A DNA stretch of 64,000 nucleotides, from positions 124,001-188,000 of the forward strand of contig NZ_BSTT01000004.1 in assembly GCF_030269685.1 (NCBI RefSeq), given 5' to 3'. Of this stretch, positions 15,327 through 23,804 are shown piece by piece. The translations under genes and the position numbers were made by a program. Within the stretch, counting starts at the first letter, position 1. Each line of letters starts with the position of its first letter. The DNA comes from Actinomycetospora sp. NBRC 106378 (GTDB lineage Bacteria; Actinomycetota; Actinomycetes; Mycobacteriales; Pseudonocardiaceae). Under the pieces are notes generated by a model. The model saw only the letters and a list, made by a program, of their open reading frames with translations, had not been told where the DNA came from and ran no database searches.

Positions 15327-18300
15327 GTGGCGGGAGCGCACTCGCGGGCCTCGCGTCACGAGCGTCCGGCACCGCACGAGGTGCCCCCGCCCCCGGCGCC
15401 CGACCTCGATGCGACGGACCGTGACCGCGACTACGGCGAGATCTTCCGGCCGCGCCCCGCGGACGACCCGGCGCCGCCCTCGCCGCCGGTCGGCTTCCCG
15501 AACGCGTTGTCCGCGACCTCCTTCCGCACGGCGGCCGCCGTCGACGCGCCGGGGCGGCACGCCGAGCCCGAGCGCCGCACCCACGCCGCCGGCCTGCTGA
15601 CCGGCTCGCGGTCCTCCCGCGGCGGGTCGACCTCCACGGCCCTGCAGCAGCCGCCCACGGTGCCGCCGCCCCCGGCGCGGCCGCTGCCGGAGCGTCCGGG
15701 CGGGCAGGGGCCGGCCCGCCCGGCGGTCCCGTCGACCCCGGCCCGTCGCCCGGTCGGCCACCCCTCCTTCCCCGGCTCGCAGCCCGCACCGACCGGGCTG
15801 ACCGGGGCGCGCGCGGTGCCCGGCGCGCGCACCGACTCCGGGCCGCAGCCCCGTCCCGTCGTCCCGCCCCCCGCCCGCCCCGGTGGCGCGGCCCGGCCGG
15901 CCGGCCCCGCGACGCCGAACCGGCCCGTCACCGGGTCGGCCCCGGTGCGGCCCGGTGCCCCCGTCCCACCGACCGCCCGCGCTGCCACGGCCCCGGCGCC
16001 CGCGCCGGCCCGCCCCGCCGGTCCCGGGACGCCTCCCGCGCCCGCCGGACCTGGGGCCGCCGCTCCGGGAGCCCCGGGAGCGCCGGGAGCTCCGGCCCGG
16101 CCGGCGGGCCCGCAGCGTCCGGGCGCCGCCGGTCCCGGCCCGGGCACGGCCGTCCCGGCCCGACCGACGGGTTCGCAGCGGCCCGACGCCCCGTCGACCG
16201 GCTCCCGGTCCTCGGCGCCCGTCCGGCCCGACGCGTCGGTCGACGACCGGCGAGCACCCTCGGCGCCCGAGGGTCAGGACGGGCCCACGCCCCGCCGTAC
16301 GCCCGACGGCACGGCCATCGCACCCGCCGTCGGGAAGGACGGCACGGAGAACGGGACGGCCGAGCCGACCCGCGCGGCGTCGGCGACCACCACCGGCACC
16401 GCATCCACCACCACCACGTCGACCCGCCGCACCACCACGACGCCGCAGTCGATGCAGACCCGCGCCGAGCGTCGGGCGGCCGGCCGGGACGGGCTCTCCC
16501 GGGCCGCCGGGCGCCGGGCGACGGGTGCCAGGGCGGGCTCGAAGGCGGGCCCGAAGGCGGGCCCGAAAGCTCTGCCGGGGCGGACGCGGATCACGCCGTC
16601 CGCGGTGCCGAGCCGCGACGACCGTGCCGCCCCGCCGCGCGGGCGGATCGCCGCCGCCGTCGCGACCCTGCTCGCGGCGGTGGCCGCGAAGGTCGTGCAC
16701 TGGCCGGGCGGGGAGCACCTCGTCCGCGCCGGCCACCGGATCGACGGGTACGTGCAGCGCTACCTCGACGGCAAGGACGGCGAGTCGCTGCCGGTCGCGG
16801 CGCGGCTGTGGCGTCGCCGCCGCCGGATGGGCTACGCGATGCTGGCCACGTGCGTCGGCGTCCCGATCCTGACGCTGACCCTCGGCTGGCTGCTGATCCC
16901 GGTGCCGAACGCGGACTCGGCGGTCGAGAGCCAGTTGAACACGGTGTCGTTCTCCGACGGCACGGTGCTCGCCCGCGTCGCGCCCGGCGAGCAGGGCAAC
17001 CGGCAGAAGGTGTCGATCGCGCAGATCCCGCTGCCGGTGCAGCACGCGGTGCTCTCCGCGGAGGACCGCACCTTCTACACGAACTCCGGCTTCGACGTCT
17101 CCGGCATCGCGAAGGCCGCCTGGAAGCAGGTCACGGGCGGGCAGGGCGGCGGGTCGACGATCACGCAGCAGTACGTGAAGAACGCGATGGTCGGGTCCGA
17201 GCACTCGTACTTCCGCAAGTTCAAGGAACTGATCATCTCGGCGAAGATCACGCAGGAGTACTCGAAGGACCAGGTGCTCGAGGACTACCTCAACAGCATC
17301 TACTTCGGCCGCGGCGCGTACGGGATCCAGGCGGCGTCGCAGGCGTACTTCGCCAAGTCGGTCGACCAGCTCACCCCGGCCGAGGGCGCGATGATCGCGG
17401 GGCTCATCCAGGCTCCGTCGCAGTGGGACCCCGCGGTGAACCTGCAGGGGTCGCAGCGCCGGTGGGCCTACGTCCTCGACGGCATGGTCTCGCAGGGCTG
17501 GCTGTCCGCGGGCGACCGCGCGATCGCGACGTTCCCGATGACGATCCCGCCGCGCAAGGTCGGCAACGGCGTCCCGGACGACGACCGCGGGCACATCTAC
17601 AACGCGGTCAAGGACGAACTGAAGAGCCTCGGGATCGACGAGGACGCGCTGGTCACCGAGGGCCTGCAGATCCAGACCACGATCGACCCGCAGAAGCAGT
17701 CCGACGCGGTCGACGCGGTGCGCGCGGAGATGAAGGGCAAGCCCGGCAACCTGCGGACCGCCGCCGTGTCGGTGGACCCGCGGACCGGCGCGATCCTCGC
17801 CTACTACGGCGGGGACAACGGCTCGGGCCTGGACTACGCCCAGGTGCAGAAGCAGGCCGGGTCGACCTTCAAGCCGTTCGTCATGCTCGCCGCCCTGCAG
17901 CACGACCCGCCGATCGGGATCAGCACCCAGTTCGACGGACAGTCGGTGCCCGGGAAGACCGTGCGCAACGTCGAGGGCGCGGACTGCAGCAACTGCACGC
18001 TCAAGCGGGCGATGACGCTGTCCAACAACGTCGTGTTCACCGCGCTGGGCAACGAGGTCGGCCCGCAGGCCGTCGCGGACGCCGCCCACCAGGCCGGCAT
18101 CACCGCGAAGCTGGACAACCCGAACTCGGGGCTCGCGCTCGGCAACGCCGAGGTGACGCCGGTGGAGATGGCCGCGGCCTACGCGACGTTCGCCGACGAC
18201 GGCGTCTACCACAGGCCGCACCTGGTCCAGAAGGTCACCACGGCCAGCGGCGAGGTCCTCTACGACGGCGCCGCCGACCAGGGCGAGCAGCGCATCGACC

Positions 18301-18881
18301 CGAAGGTCGCGCGCAACGTCACCGAGGCGATGCGGGACGTCCCGACCTACGACGGCGCCCAACTGGCCGGTGGCCGGATCGCGGCCGGCAAGACCGGCAC
18401 CGTCCAGTCGCACCTGGACAACCAGAACAACGACGCCTGGATGGTCGGCTACACGCCGTCGGTGGTCGCGTCGGTGTGGGTCGGGACCGACGACAACACG
18501 CCGATCCAGTACGACGACGGCCGGCCGATCTACGGGCACGGCATCCCGAGCGACATCTGGCAGAACTTCATGAACGGGGCGGTGCAGGGCACGCCGAAGC
18601 AGACGTTCGGCGAGTTCGTGCCGGTCGCCGGGACCGACCCGGGGACGACGGCGACCGGCGAGGGACAGCAGGCGACCACCACCACGGCCGCGCCCACGAC
18701 GGCCAGCCGGGCGCCGGAGACCACCTCCTCGGCGGCCCCGACCCCGAGCGCCGGGCCCGCGCCGGAGCCCGTGCCGGTCGAGCCCGGGACCCCGGCCGAG
18801 GGCGCCGCGCCACAGGCGCCCGCCCAGCAGCCGGAGGAGCAGGCGCAGCAGCCGGCCGCGCAGCCCGCCGAGGGCGGCTGA
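15327..18881 (+). CDS. Bifunctional class A penicillin-binding protein (transglycosylase/transpeptidase)
   Basis: 1184 aa. Polymerises and crosslinks peptidoglycan. Residues 1 to about 490 are a cytoplasmic low-complexity Pro/Ala/Gly/Arg region. One transmembrane helix (about 503-524) follows, then the GT51 domain with the catalytic Glu in SAEDRTFY (579) and GGSTITQQYVKN, then the transpeptidase domain with STFK (846), SNN (899) and KTGT (1022). The tail is Thr/Ala/Pro-rich (EPVPVEPGTPAEG). All catalytic motifs are intact. It resembles mycobacterial PonA proteins, but the N-terminal tail is unusually long. GTG start with GGGAGG upstream. Confidence 0.95.
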   Translation: MAGAHSRASRHERPAPHEVPPPPAPDLDATDRDRDYGEIFRPRPADDPAPPSPPVGFPNALSATSFRTAAAVDAPGRHAEPERRTHAAGLLTGSRSSRGGSTSTALQQPPTVPPPPARPLPERPGGQGPARPAVPSTPARRPVGHPSFPGSQPAPTGLTGARAVPGARTDSGPQPRPVVPPPARPGGAARPAGPATPNRPVTGSAPVRPGAPVPPTARAATAPAPAPARPAGPGTPPAPAGPGAAAPGAPGAPGAPARPAGPQRPGAAGPGPGTAVPARPTGSQRPDAPSTGSRSSAPVRPDASVDDRRAPSAPEGQDGPTPRRTPDGTAIAPAVGKDGTENGTAEPTRAASATTTGTASTTTTSTRRTTTTPQSMQTRAERRAAGRDGLSRAAGRRATGARAGSKAGPKAGPKALPGRTRITPSAVPSRDDRAAPPRGRIAAAVATLLAAVAAKVVHWPGGEHLVRAGHRIDGYVQRYLDGKDGESLPVAARLWRRRRRMGYAMLATCVGVPILTLTLGWLLIPVPNADSAVESQLNTVSFSDGTVLARVAPGEQGNRQKVSIAQIPLPVQHAVLSAEDRTFYTNSGFDVSGIAKAAWKQVTGGQGGGSTITQQYVKNAMVGSEHSYFRKFKELIISAKITQEYSKDQVLEDYLNSIYFGRGAYGIQAASQAYFAKSVDQLTPAEGAMIAGLIQAPSQWDPAVNLQGSQRRWAYVLDGMVSQGWLSAGDRAIATFPMTIPPRKVGNGVPDDDRGHIYNAVKDELKSLGIDEDALVTEGLQIQTTIDPQKQSDAVDAVRAEMKGKPGNLRTAAVSVDPRTGAILAYYGGDNGSGLDYAQVQKQAGSTFKPFVMLAALQHDPPIGISTQFDGQSVPGKTVRNVEGADCSNCTLKRAMTLSNNVVFTALGNEVGPQAVADAAHQAGITAKLDNPNSGLALGNAEVTPVEMAAAYATFADDGVYHRPHLVQKVTTASGEVLYDGAADQGEQRIDPKVARNVTEAMRDVPTYDGAQLAGGRIAAGKTGTVQSHLDNQNNDAWMVGYTPSVVASVWVGTDDNTPIQYDDGRPIYGHGIPSDIWQNFMNGAVQGTPKQTFGEFVPVAGTDPGTTATGEGQQATTTTAAPTTASRAPETTSSAAPTPSAGPAPEPVPVEPGTPAEGAAPQAPAQQPEEQAQQPAAQPAEGG

Positions 18882-19301
18882 TCAGGCGTCGTCGGCGAGC
18901 TCCCAGTCGGCGTAGTCGAAGCCCGGGGAGACCACGCACGTCACCAGCACCTCGGCGCCCCCGGTCGGCTCCGCCCGCTGCCAGGAACCGGCCGGGACGA
19001 GCGCGGTGAGACCGTCGTCGGGACCGAGCCGGTGCTCCACCCCGCCGGCCGGGGCGTCGGCGATCCACACCGAGAGCGGGCCGCCGCGCTGCCAGAGCCA
19101 CAGCTCGTCCGAGCGCACCCGGTGCCACCCCGAGCGCTCGCCGGGCGCGAGGACGTAGTGGATCGCCGTCCCGGTCGGGCGCTCGCCGCCGTACCCGGGC
19201 GGGCTCACGACGGCGGGTGCGGTCCAGATCGGCCGGAACCAGCCGCCCTCCGGGTGCGGCTCGAGGTCGAACTCCTCCGCGAGGGCCGGCCGGTCGGTCA
19301 C
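18882..19301 (-). CDS. Cupin domain protein (DUF985 type)
   Basis: 139 aa single-domain cupin. LEPHPEGGWFRPIW opens the family signature, and the metal-site strand is IHYVLAPGERSGWHRVRSDE. The C-terminus LVTCVVSPGFDYADWEL is conserved in the family. Function is not established. GTG start overlaps the stop of the upstream PPOX gene by 4 bp, so the two are coupled. The stop lies directly against the stop of the convergent penicillin-binding protein gene. Confidence 0.85.
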   Translation of the reverse strand: MTDRPALAEEFDLEPHPEGGWFRPIWTAPAVVSPPGYGGERPTGTAIHYVLAPGERSGWHRVRSDELWLWQRGGPLSVWIADAPAGGVEHRLGPDDGLTALVPAGSWQRAEPTGGAEVLVTCVVSPGFDYADWELADDA

Positions 19302-19723
19302 GCCGTCATGTCCAGCGACGCGAGGACCTTGGTCGGCGTGACGCGCACGACGAGTTCCCCGGGCACCGCGTTGCGCTTCCCGAACTCCTCGGCGCGGTCG
19401 GCGCCCATGTAGCGCCCGCCGAGTTCGGTGGCCGTGCGGAGGAGCTCGTCGGGGTCCTCGGAGAGCGTGACCGTGCCCTGCACCTGCACGAACCCGAACG
19501 GCGGCTCCTCGAGGTCGACGCAGAGCACGACCCGCGGGTCGCGCGCGAGGGCCTTGCCCTTCGCGGTGTCGCGCCCGGTGTTGAACACCAGGGTGTCGCC
19601 CTCGACCAGGAACCAGATCGGCGCGACGAGGGGCCGGCCGTCGCGCGCGGTCCAGCCCAGCTTGCCGGTGCGGGTGCCGTGGGAGAGGAAGTCCCGGACG
19701 GCGGGGTCGGTCAGGCTGCTCAT
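19298..19723 (-). CDS. PPOX-class (split-barrel) probable F420-dependent oxidoreductase
   Basis: 141 aa flavin/deazaflavin-binding split beta-barrel. GTRTGKLGWTARDGRPLVAP and IWFLVEGDTLVFNTGRDTAK match the actinobacterial F420-dependent PPOX class, followed by RDPRVVLCVDLEEPPFGFVQ. Members reduce or bind small electrophilic substrates. Cofactor choice (F420 or FMN) cannot be proven from sequence alone. First gene of a two-gene unit with the cupin gene. Confidence 0.88.
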   Translation of the reverse strand: MSSLTDPAVRDFLSHGTRTGKLGWTARDGRPLVAPIWFLVEGDTLVFNTGRDTAKGKALARDPRVVLCVDLEEPPFGFVQVQGTVTLSEDPDELLRTATELGGRYMGADRAEEFGKRNAVPGELVVRVTPTKVLASLDMTA

Positions 19724-19774
19724 GGCGGCGAGCCTAGGGACGCGGGGCGCGGTCCGCCGCGAGCCGGGCCGGCC

Positions 19775-20233
19775 TCAGCCCGGCGACCCGAGCGCTCGCG
19801 CGAGACCGGTGACCGCGGTGCGGGCGGCCACGAGCCCGCCGACGCAGGCGCTCACGTCGACCGTCCCGCCCGGGGCGGTCGCGGGACAGCCGCGGGCGAC
19901 GTAGGCGTCGCGGGCGGCGCCGACCGCGGTCGCCGCGTTCGTCACCGCGGCGTCGTCGGGCAGGGCGTTCGCCGCCGTGCGCGCCGTCGAGGCGGTCTCC
20001 TCCACCCAGCGGCCGCACCGCGGCCACACCGCGCGTGGGTCGGGGTCGGTGTAGCAGGGATCGGCGAGCGCGAGGCGCAGCTTGTTCTCGGCGGCGTCCG
20101 GGGACCGGTTCTCGAGACCGGGTGCCCCCGCCGCCGTGGACTGTCCGGCGGGGATGCTCGCCGGGTTGTCGGAGTCCGCACAGCCCGCGAGCACCCCGAG
20201 CAGGACCGCCACGAGCACGACCGCGCGCCTCAT
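19775..20233 (-). CDS. Putative lipoprotein, 152 aa
   Basis: The N-terminus MRRAVVLVAVLLGVLAGCADS is a lipoprotein signal with lipobox LAGC, so the mature protein would be anchored from Cys18. The rest is helical, with conserved-looking Cys pairs (DPCYTDPD with WPRCGRW, and RGCPAT with VSACVGG) that could form disulfides. Family unknown. It overlaps the end of the ClC gene by 4 bp and so is in its operon. Confidence 0.75.
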   Translation of the reverse strand: MRRAVVLVAVLLGVLAGCADSDNPASIPAGQSTAAGAPGLENRSPDAAENKLRLALADPCYTDPDPRAVWPRCGRWVEETASTARTAANALPDDAAVTNAATAVGAARDAYVARGCPATAPGGTVDVSACVGGLVAARTAVTGLARALGSPG

Positions 20234-21777
20234 CGGTCCGCGCCCGGGCGCAGCGACGCGGCGAGGGTGTCGAGGTCGTCGGTCGGACCGGTGAGGAGCA
20301 CCCGCGCATCGTCCGTCCCGCCGTCCAGCCGCGCGAACGCGGGCGGCGGGGCCCACCGGTCGTCGGGGACGGGAACCCGGACGAGGACCCGCTCCTCGGG
20401 CAGGTCGAGCACCTCCCCGGGGCCGAACGGGCGCCACTCGCGGGCGCCGGGCGGGGTCAGCCGGATCCCGCGGCGGGAGAGCTTCATCGTGTAGATCGTC
20501 TCGCGGGAGACGAGGCGGGAGAGCGCGGTCGCGAGGGCCACCGCGATCATCAGCGGGACCACGAGCGACCACTCGCCGGTGATCTCGGCGACGATGACGA
20601 CGGCGGTGATCGGGGCCCGGGTCGCGCCCGCGAGGACGGCGGCCATCCCGACGAGGCCGTAGGCGCCGGCCGGGCCCGCGACGCCCGGTGCGAGGGCCGC
20701 GAAGCCGAGTCCGAGCGCGGTGCCGGTCATGGCCCCGAGGAACAGCGAGGGAGCGAAGATGCCGCCGGAGCCGCCGATCGCGAGCGTGAGGCTGGTGGCG
20801 AGGAGCTTCCCGACGAGCAGGACGAGCAGGAAGCCGAGCGCGTACCGGCCGGCCACGCCCGCCTGCAGGACGGGGTAGCCGACGCCGTACATCTCGGGCA
20901 GGGCGACGAGCAGGAGGCCGACGAGCACGCCGCCGACGGCGGGGCGCAGCCACTCCGGGCCCTTCCACACGGTGTCGGCCAGGTCCTCCAGGCCGTAGAG
21001 GACGCGGGTGAACAGCACGCCGACCAGGGCCCCGACGAGGCCGACCACGGCGAACAGGCCGAACTGCGCGAGCGAGTCGACGGAGAACGGCGGGAGCTTC
21101 AGGAACGTCGTCGAGCCCTCGAAGGCCCGGGCGACGAGGTTCGCGACCGCCGACGCGGTCACCACCACGACGAACGAGAGCATGGTGAAGTCGAGCAGGA
21201 TGATCTCGAGGGCGAAGAAGACGCCGGAGATCGGGGCGTTGAAGGTCGCCGAGATGCCCCCGCCCGCGCCGCACGCCACGAGCAGGCGCAGCCGGGAGGT
21301 CGGCATCCGCATCCACTGGCCGAGGCTGGAGCCGATGGCCGAGCCGATCTGCACGATCGGGCCCTCGCGCCCGACCGACCCGCCGGTGCCGATGGTCAGC
21401 GCGGAGGCGATCGACTTCACGACGGCGACGCGGGGCCGGATGCGTCCGTCGTTCTCGGCGACCGCGAGCATCACCTCGGGGACGCCGTGCCCGCGGGCCT
21501 CGCGGGCGTAGCGGTAGACCAGCGGGCCGTAGAGGAGGCCGCCGACCACGGGCGCGGCCACGAGGAACCAGCGGCCGATCTCCGGCCACCACGGCAGCGG
21601 CGCCCCGGGCGTCGCGGCGTAGTCGGTGGTCCCGGTGACGAGCCGGGTCACCCCGAAGATGAGCTCGCGGAAGACGACCGCCCCGAGACCGGCCCCGAGA
21701 CCGACCACGACGGCGGCCACGGCCATGCCGACCACGGACTCGCCCAGGAACCGTTGCCAGCGGGGCGCGGTCGTCAT
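20230..21777 (-). CDS. ClC family chloride channel / Cl-/H+ antiporter
   Basis: 515 aa, about 10-12 hydrophobic helices. Selectivity and gating motifs are present: GHGVPEV (GSGIP region), GREGPIVQIG with the gating Glu, GGGISATFNAPISGVFFALE, and GGSGGIFAPSLFLGAMTG. The gating glutamate suggests a proton-coupled antiporter. The cytosolic tail is too short for a CBS pair. ATG 21777 has GGGAGG 9 nt upstream; an in-frame TTG at 21786 is less likely. It lies between a MobA-like gene (28-nt gap) and a lipoprotein gene. Confidence 0.93.
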   Translation of the reverse strand: MTTAPRWQRFLGESVVGMAVAAVVVGLGAGLGAVVFRELIFGVTRLVTGTTDYAATPGAPLPWWPEIGRWFLVAAPVVGGLLYGPLVYRYAREARGHGVPEVMLAVAENDGRIRPRVAVVKSIASALTIGTGGSVGREGPIVQIGSAIGSSLGQWMRMPTSRLRLLVACGAGGGISATFNAPISGVFFALEIILLDFTMLSFVVVVTASAVANLVARAFEGSTTFLKLPPFSVDSLAQFGLFAVVGLVGALVGVLFTRVLYGLEDLADTVWKGPEWLRPAVGGVLVGLLLVALPEMYGVGYPVLQAGVAGRYALGFLLVLLVGKLLATSLTLAIGGSGGIFAPSLFLGAMTGTALGLGFAALAPGVAGPAGAYGLVGMAAVLAGATRAPITAVVIVAEITGEWSLVVPLMIAVALATALSRLVSRETIYTMKLSRRGIRLTPPGAREWRPFGPGEVLDLPEERVLVRVPVPDDRWAPPPAFARLDGGTDDARVLLTGPTDDLDTLAASLRPGADR

Positions 21778-21805
21778 GACGATCAACCTCCCACGTCGGG
21801 CGGGG

Positions 21806-22459
21806 TCACGCCCGGGCGTCGTCCGGTTCCTCCCGCTCCCGGGCGACGGCGGCCGCGTACTCCTCCGGGGTGTCGACGTCGGCGACGGCCCGGAGCCCGG
21901 GGTCGGCGGCCCGCACTACGGGGTCGGCGAGGAGGTCGTCGGCGGTGATCTCCCGGACCTCGCTCACCGCGAACAGCTCGGCCGGGCGGCGGGCGCCGGC
22001 GGCGAGCAGGCCGGTGGCCCGGGGGCCGAGCGTGGTCCGGTAGGCGGCGGCGAGCGGCTGACGGTGGCCGTGCAGCACGGGGAGGGCGACCTCGGCGTCG
22101 CCCAGCGCGGCGAGCACCGCGCCGACGTAGGCCGGGTGCAGCCGCGGCAGGTCGACCGAGCACAGGAAGGCCGTCGCGCGGCCGGCCCCGGCCGCCGCGG
22201 TCAGGCCCGTGGCGATGCCCTGCAGCGGCCCGCGCCCCGGCTCGTCGTCGGTGACCGCGAGGACCCCCTCGCCGTCCACCGGCCGGGGGAATCCGGCGGC
22301 CCCGACCACGACCACTGGACCGCATCCGGCCCGGCGCGCCACGGCCACGACGTGGTCGAGCAGCGTGCCGTCGGCCCAGCTCAAGAGGGCCTTGTCCCGG
22401 CCCATGCGGCTCGATCGCCCCCCGGCGAGGACCACGGCGGCGGCAGTCGTGTCGGACAC
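21806..22459 (-). CDS. mobA: Molybdenum cofactor guanylyltransferase-like NTP transferase
   Basis: 217 aa nucleotidyltransferase. The N-terminal signature VVLAGGRSSRMGRDKALL is the MobA/GlmU nucleotide-binding loop. DEPGRGPLQGIATGL and the metal-site SVDLPRLHPAYV follow. It would attach GMP to molybdopterin. A MobA-like (MocA/CofC) transferase with another nucleotide cannot be excluded, since no molybdenum enzyme is nearby. GTG start at 22459. First gene of the unit with the ClC and lipoprotein genes. Confidence 0.8.
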   Translation of the reverse strand: MSDTTAAAVVLAGGRSSRMGRDKALLSWADGTLLDHVVAVARRAGCGPVVVVGAAGFPRPVDGEGVLAVTDDEPGRGPLQGIATGLTAAAGAGRATAFLCSVDLPRLHPAYVGAVLAALGDAEVALPVLHGHRQPLAAAYRTTLGPRATGLLAAGARRPAELFAVSEVREITADDLLADPVVRAADPGLRAVADVDTPEEYAAAVAREREEPDDARA

Positions 22460-22547
22460 AGCGCTGATTGTTGCGCGCACATTGCGTCTATCCCGCGGGT
22501 GGCGGGGCTTGAGCAGCAGGCCCACCGTGCGACGAAGGAGCAACAGC

Positions 22548-22766
22548 ATGGCCGGCAGGTACGCAGGCGAGCCCGAGGACGCCCGGCGCGGACAGATCGC
22601 GGCGACGCCGTCCGACGTCGACGAGGCGCGCGCCGATCGCGAGATGGCCGACGCGGAGCGGGCGGTGGCCCTGGGCACGGCGAACGAGGAGCAGCGCGCG
22701 GCGGTGGACCGCATCGCGCACGCCCGCACCCACGAGGAGCGCCGCAGCCTCTGGATGAGCAACTAG
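22548..22766 (+). CDS. Small hydrophilic protein, 72 aa
   Basis: Highly charged helical protein (ATPSDVDEARADREMADAER, then NEEQRAAVDRIAHARTHEER) with an aromatic C-terminal end (SLWMSN). The ATG at 22548 has a GAAGGAG site. It resembles small stress-associated or disordered actinobacterial proteins but I cannot name a family. It is divergent from mobA. The stop overlaps the convergent AEC gene stop by 4 bp. Confidence 0.65.
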   Translation: MAGRYAGEPEDARRGQIAATPSDVDEARADREMADAERAVALGTANEEQRAAVDRIAHARTHEERRSLWMSN

Positions 22767-23704
22767 AGCGCGAGCGTCAGCACCACCGGCAGCGTCACGA
22801 TCGACCCGACGGTGGTCAGGACGACGGCGGCGGTGCTCTCGCGGTACCAGGTCCGGTACTGCGCCATGAGGACGAACACCGTCGCCGCGTCCGGCAGCGC
22901 ACACATCAGCACGAGTACCGCCGCCCACGGGGCGGGCACGGCGAACAGGTGCACCGCGGCCACCGCGAGCGCGGGGAGCACCACGAGTTTCAGGACGACG
23001 GCGACGGCGATCCCGCCGAGCTTCCCGCCGCGCAGCGCCGGGACGGCGCCGCGCAGCAGGATCCCGAGGGCGAACAGGCCGCCCGGGGCGGCCATCGCGC
23101 CGATCAGCTCGACGGTGGTCGCGGCCGGACGGGGCAGACGCCACCCGCTCGCGGCGACGAGCAGGCCCGCCGCGATCGCGATGACGATCGGGTTCCCCAG
23201 CACCCGTCGCGCCACCGTGCGCACCAGCAGCCCGCGCGAGGACCGGTCGCGGTCGACCAGGGTCGCCGCGACGATGAACACCGAGATGGCGAGCGCCGTG
23301 TGGATCGTCGAGACCAACGAGGCCGCGAACCCGGCCGTCGGGCCGAGCACGGCGAGCGAGAGCGGGATGCCGAGGTAGCCGACGTTGCCCCAGGCGCCGA
23401 CCGTGCCCACCGCGTTCGCCTCCCGCAGCGGCATCCGGATCGCCCTGGCCGCGAGGACACCGAGGGCGTAGCCCACCGCGAGCAGGCCGGACGCGACGGC
23501 GATCGCCGTCCCGGACACGCCCGTCGACAGGTCGGCCTCGGCCACCGAGTCGAAGATGAGGGCGGGCAGCGCGAGGTAGTAGACGAGGTCGTTGAGGGTC
23601 GCGGCGGCGGACTCCGAGAAGCGCTCCCACCGGGCCGCGACCGCCCCCACCGCGATCACGGCGAAGATCGGGGCGATCTGGGTGAGCAGGGTCGTCGGGT
23701 CCAC
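22763..23704 (-). CDS. AEC family (auxin efflux carrier-like) transporter
   Basis: 313 aa integral membrane protein with about 10 helices in two inverted halves, as in the AEC/BART superfamily. Typical are the N-terminal LTQIAPIFAVIAVGAVAARW, the central NAVGTVGAWGNVGYLGIPL, and the second half with MAAPGGLFALGILLRG and MCALPDAATVFVLMAQY. Bacterial members export or import organic acids and related solutes; the substrate is unknown. GTG at 23704. Divergent from fhs. Confidence 0.88.
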   Translation of the reverse strand: MDPTTLLTQIAPIFAVIAVGAVAARWERFSESAAATLNDLVYYLALPALIFDSVAEADLSTGVSGTAIAVASGLLAVGYALGVLAARAIRMPLREANAVGTVGAWGNVGYLGIPLSLAVLGPTAGFAASLVSTIHTALAISVFIVAATLVDRDRSSRGLLVRTVARRVLGNPIVIAIAAGLLVAASGWRLPRPAATTVELIGAMAAPGGLFALGILLRGAVPALRGGKLGGIAVAVVLKLVVLPALAVAAVHLFAVPAPWAAVLVLMCALPDAATVFVLMAQYRTWYRESTAAVVLTTVGSIVTLPVVLTLAL

Positions 23705-23804
23705 GGGACGCCACTCTCTCCGACGATTCAGTGCGCGTGCGCGCAGTAGGCGCGAGGTCACTTCACGTCGACGGCCGGGACGGTCTCTGCTTGTGTGATC
23801 CGTC

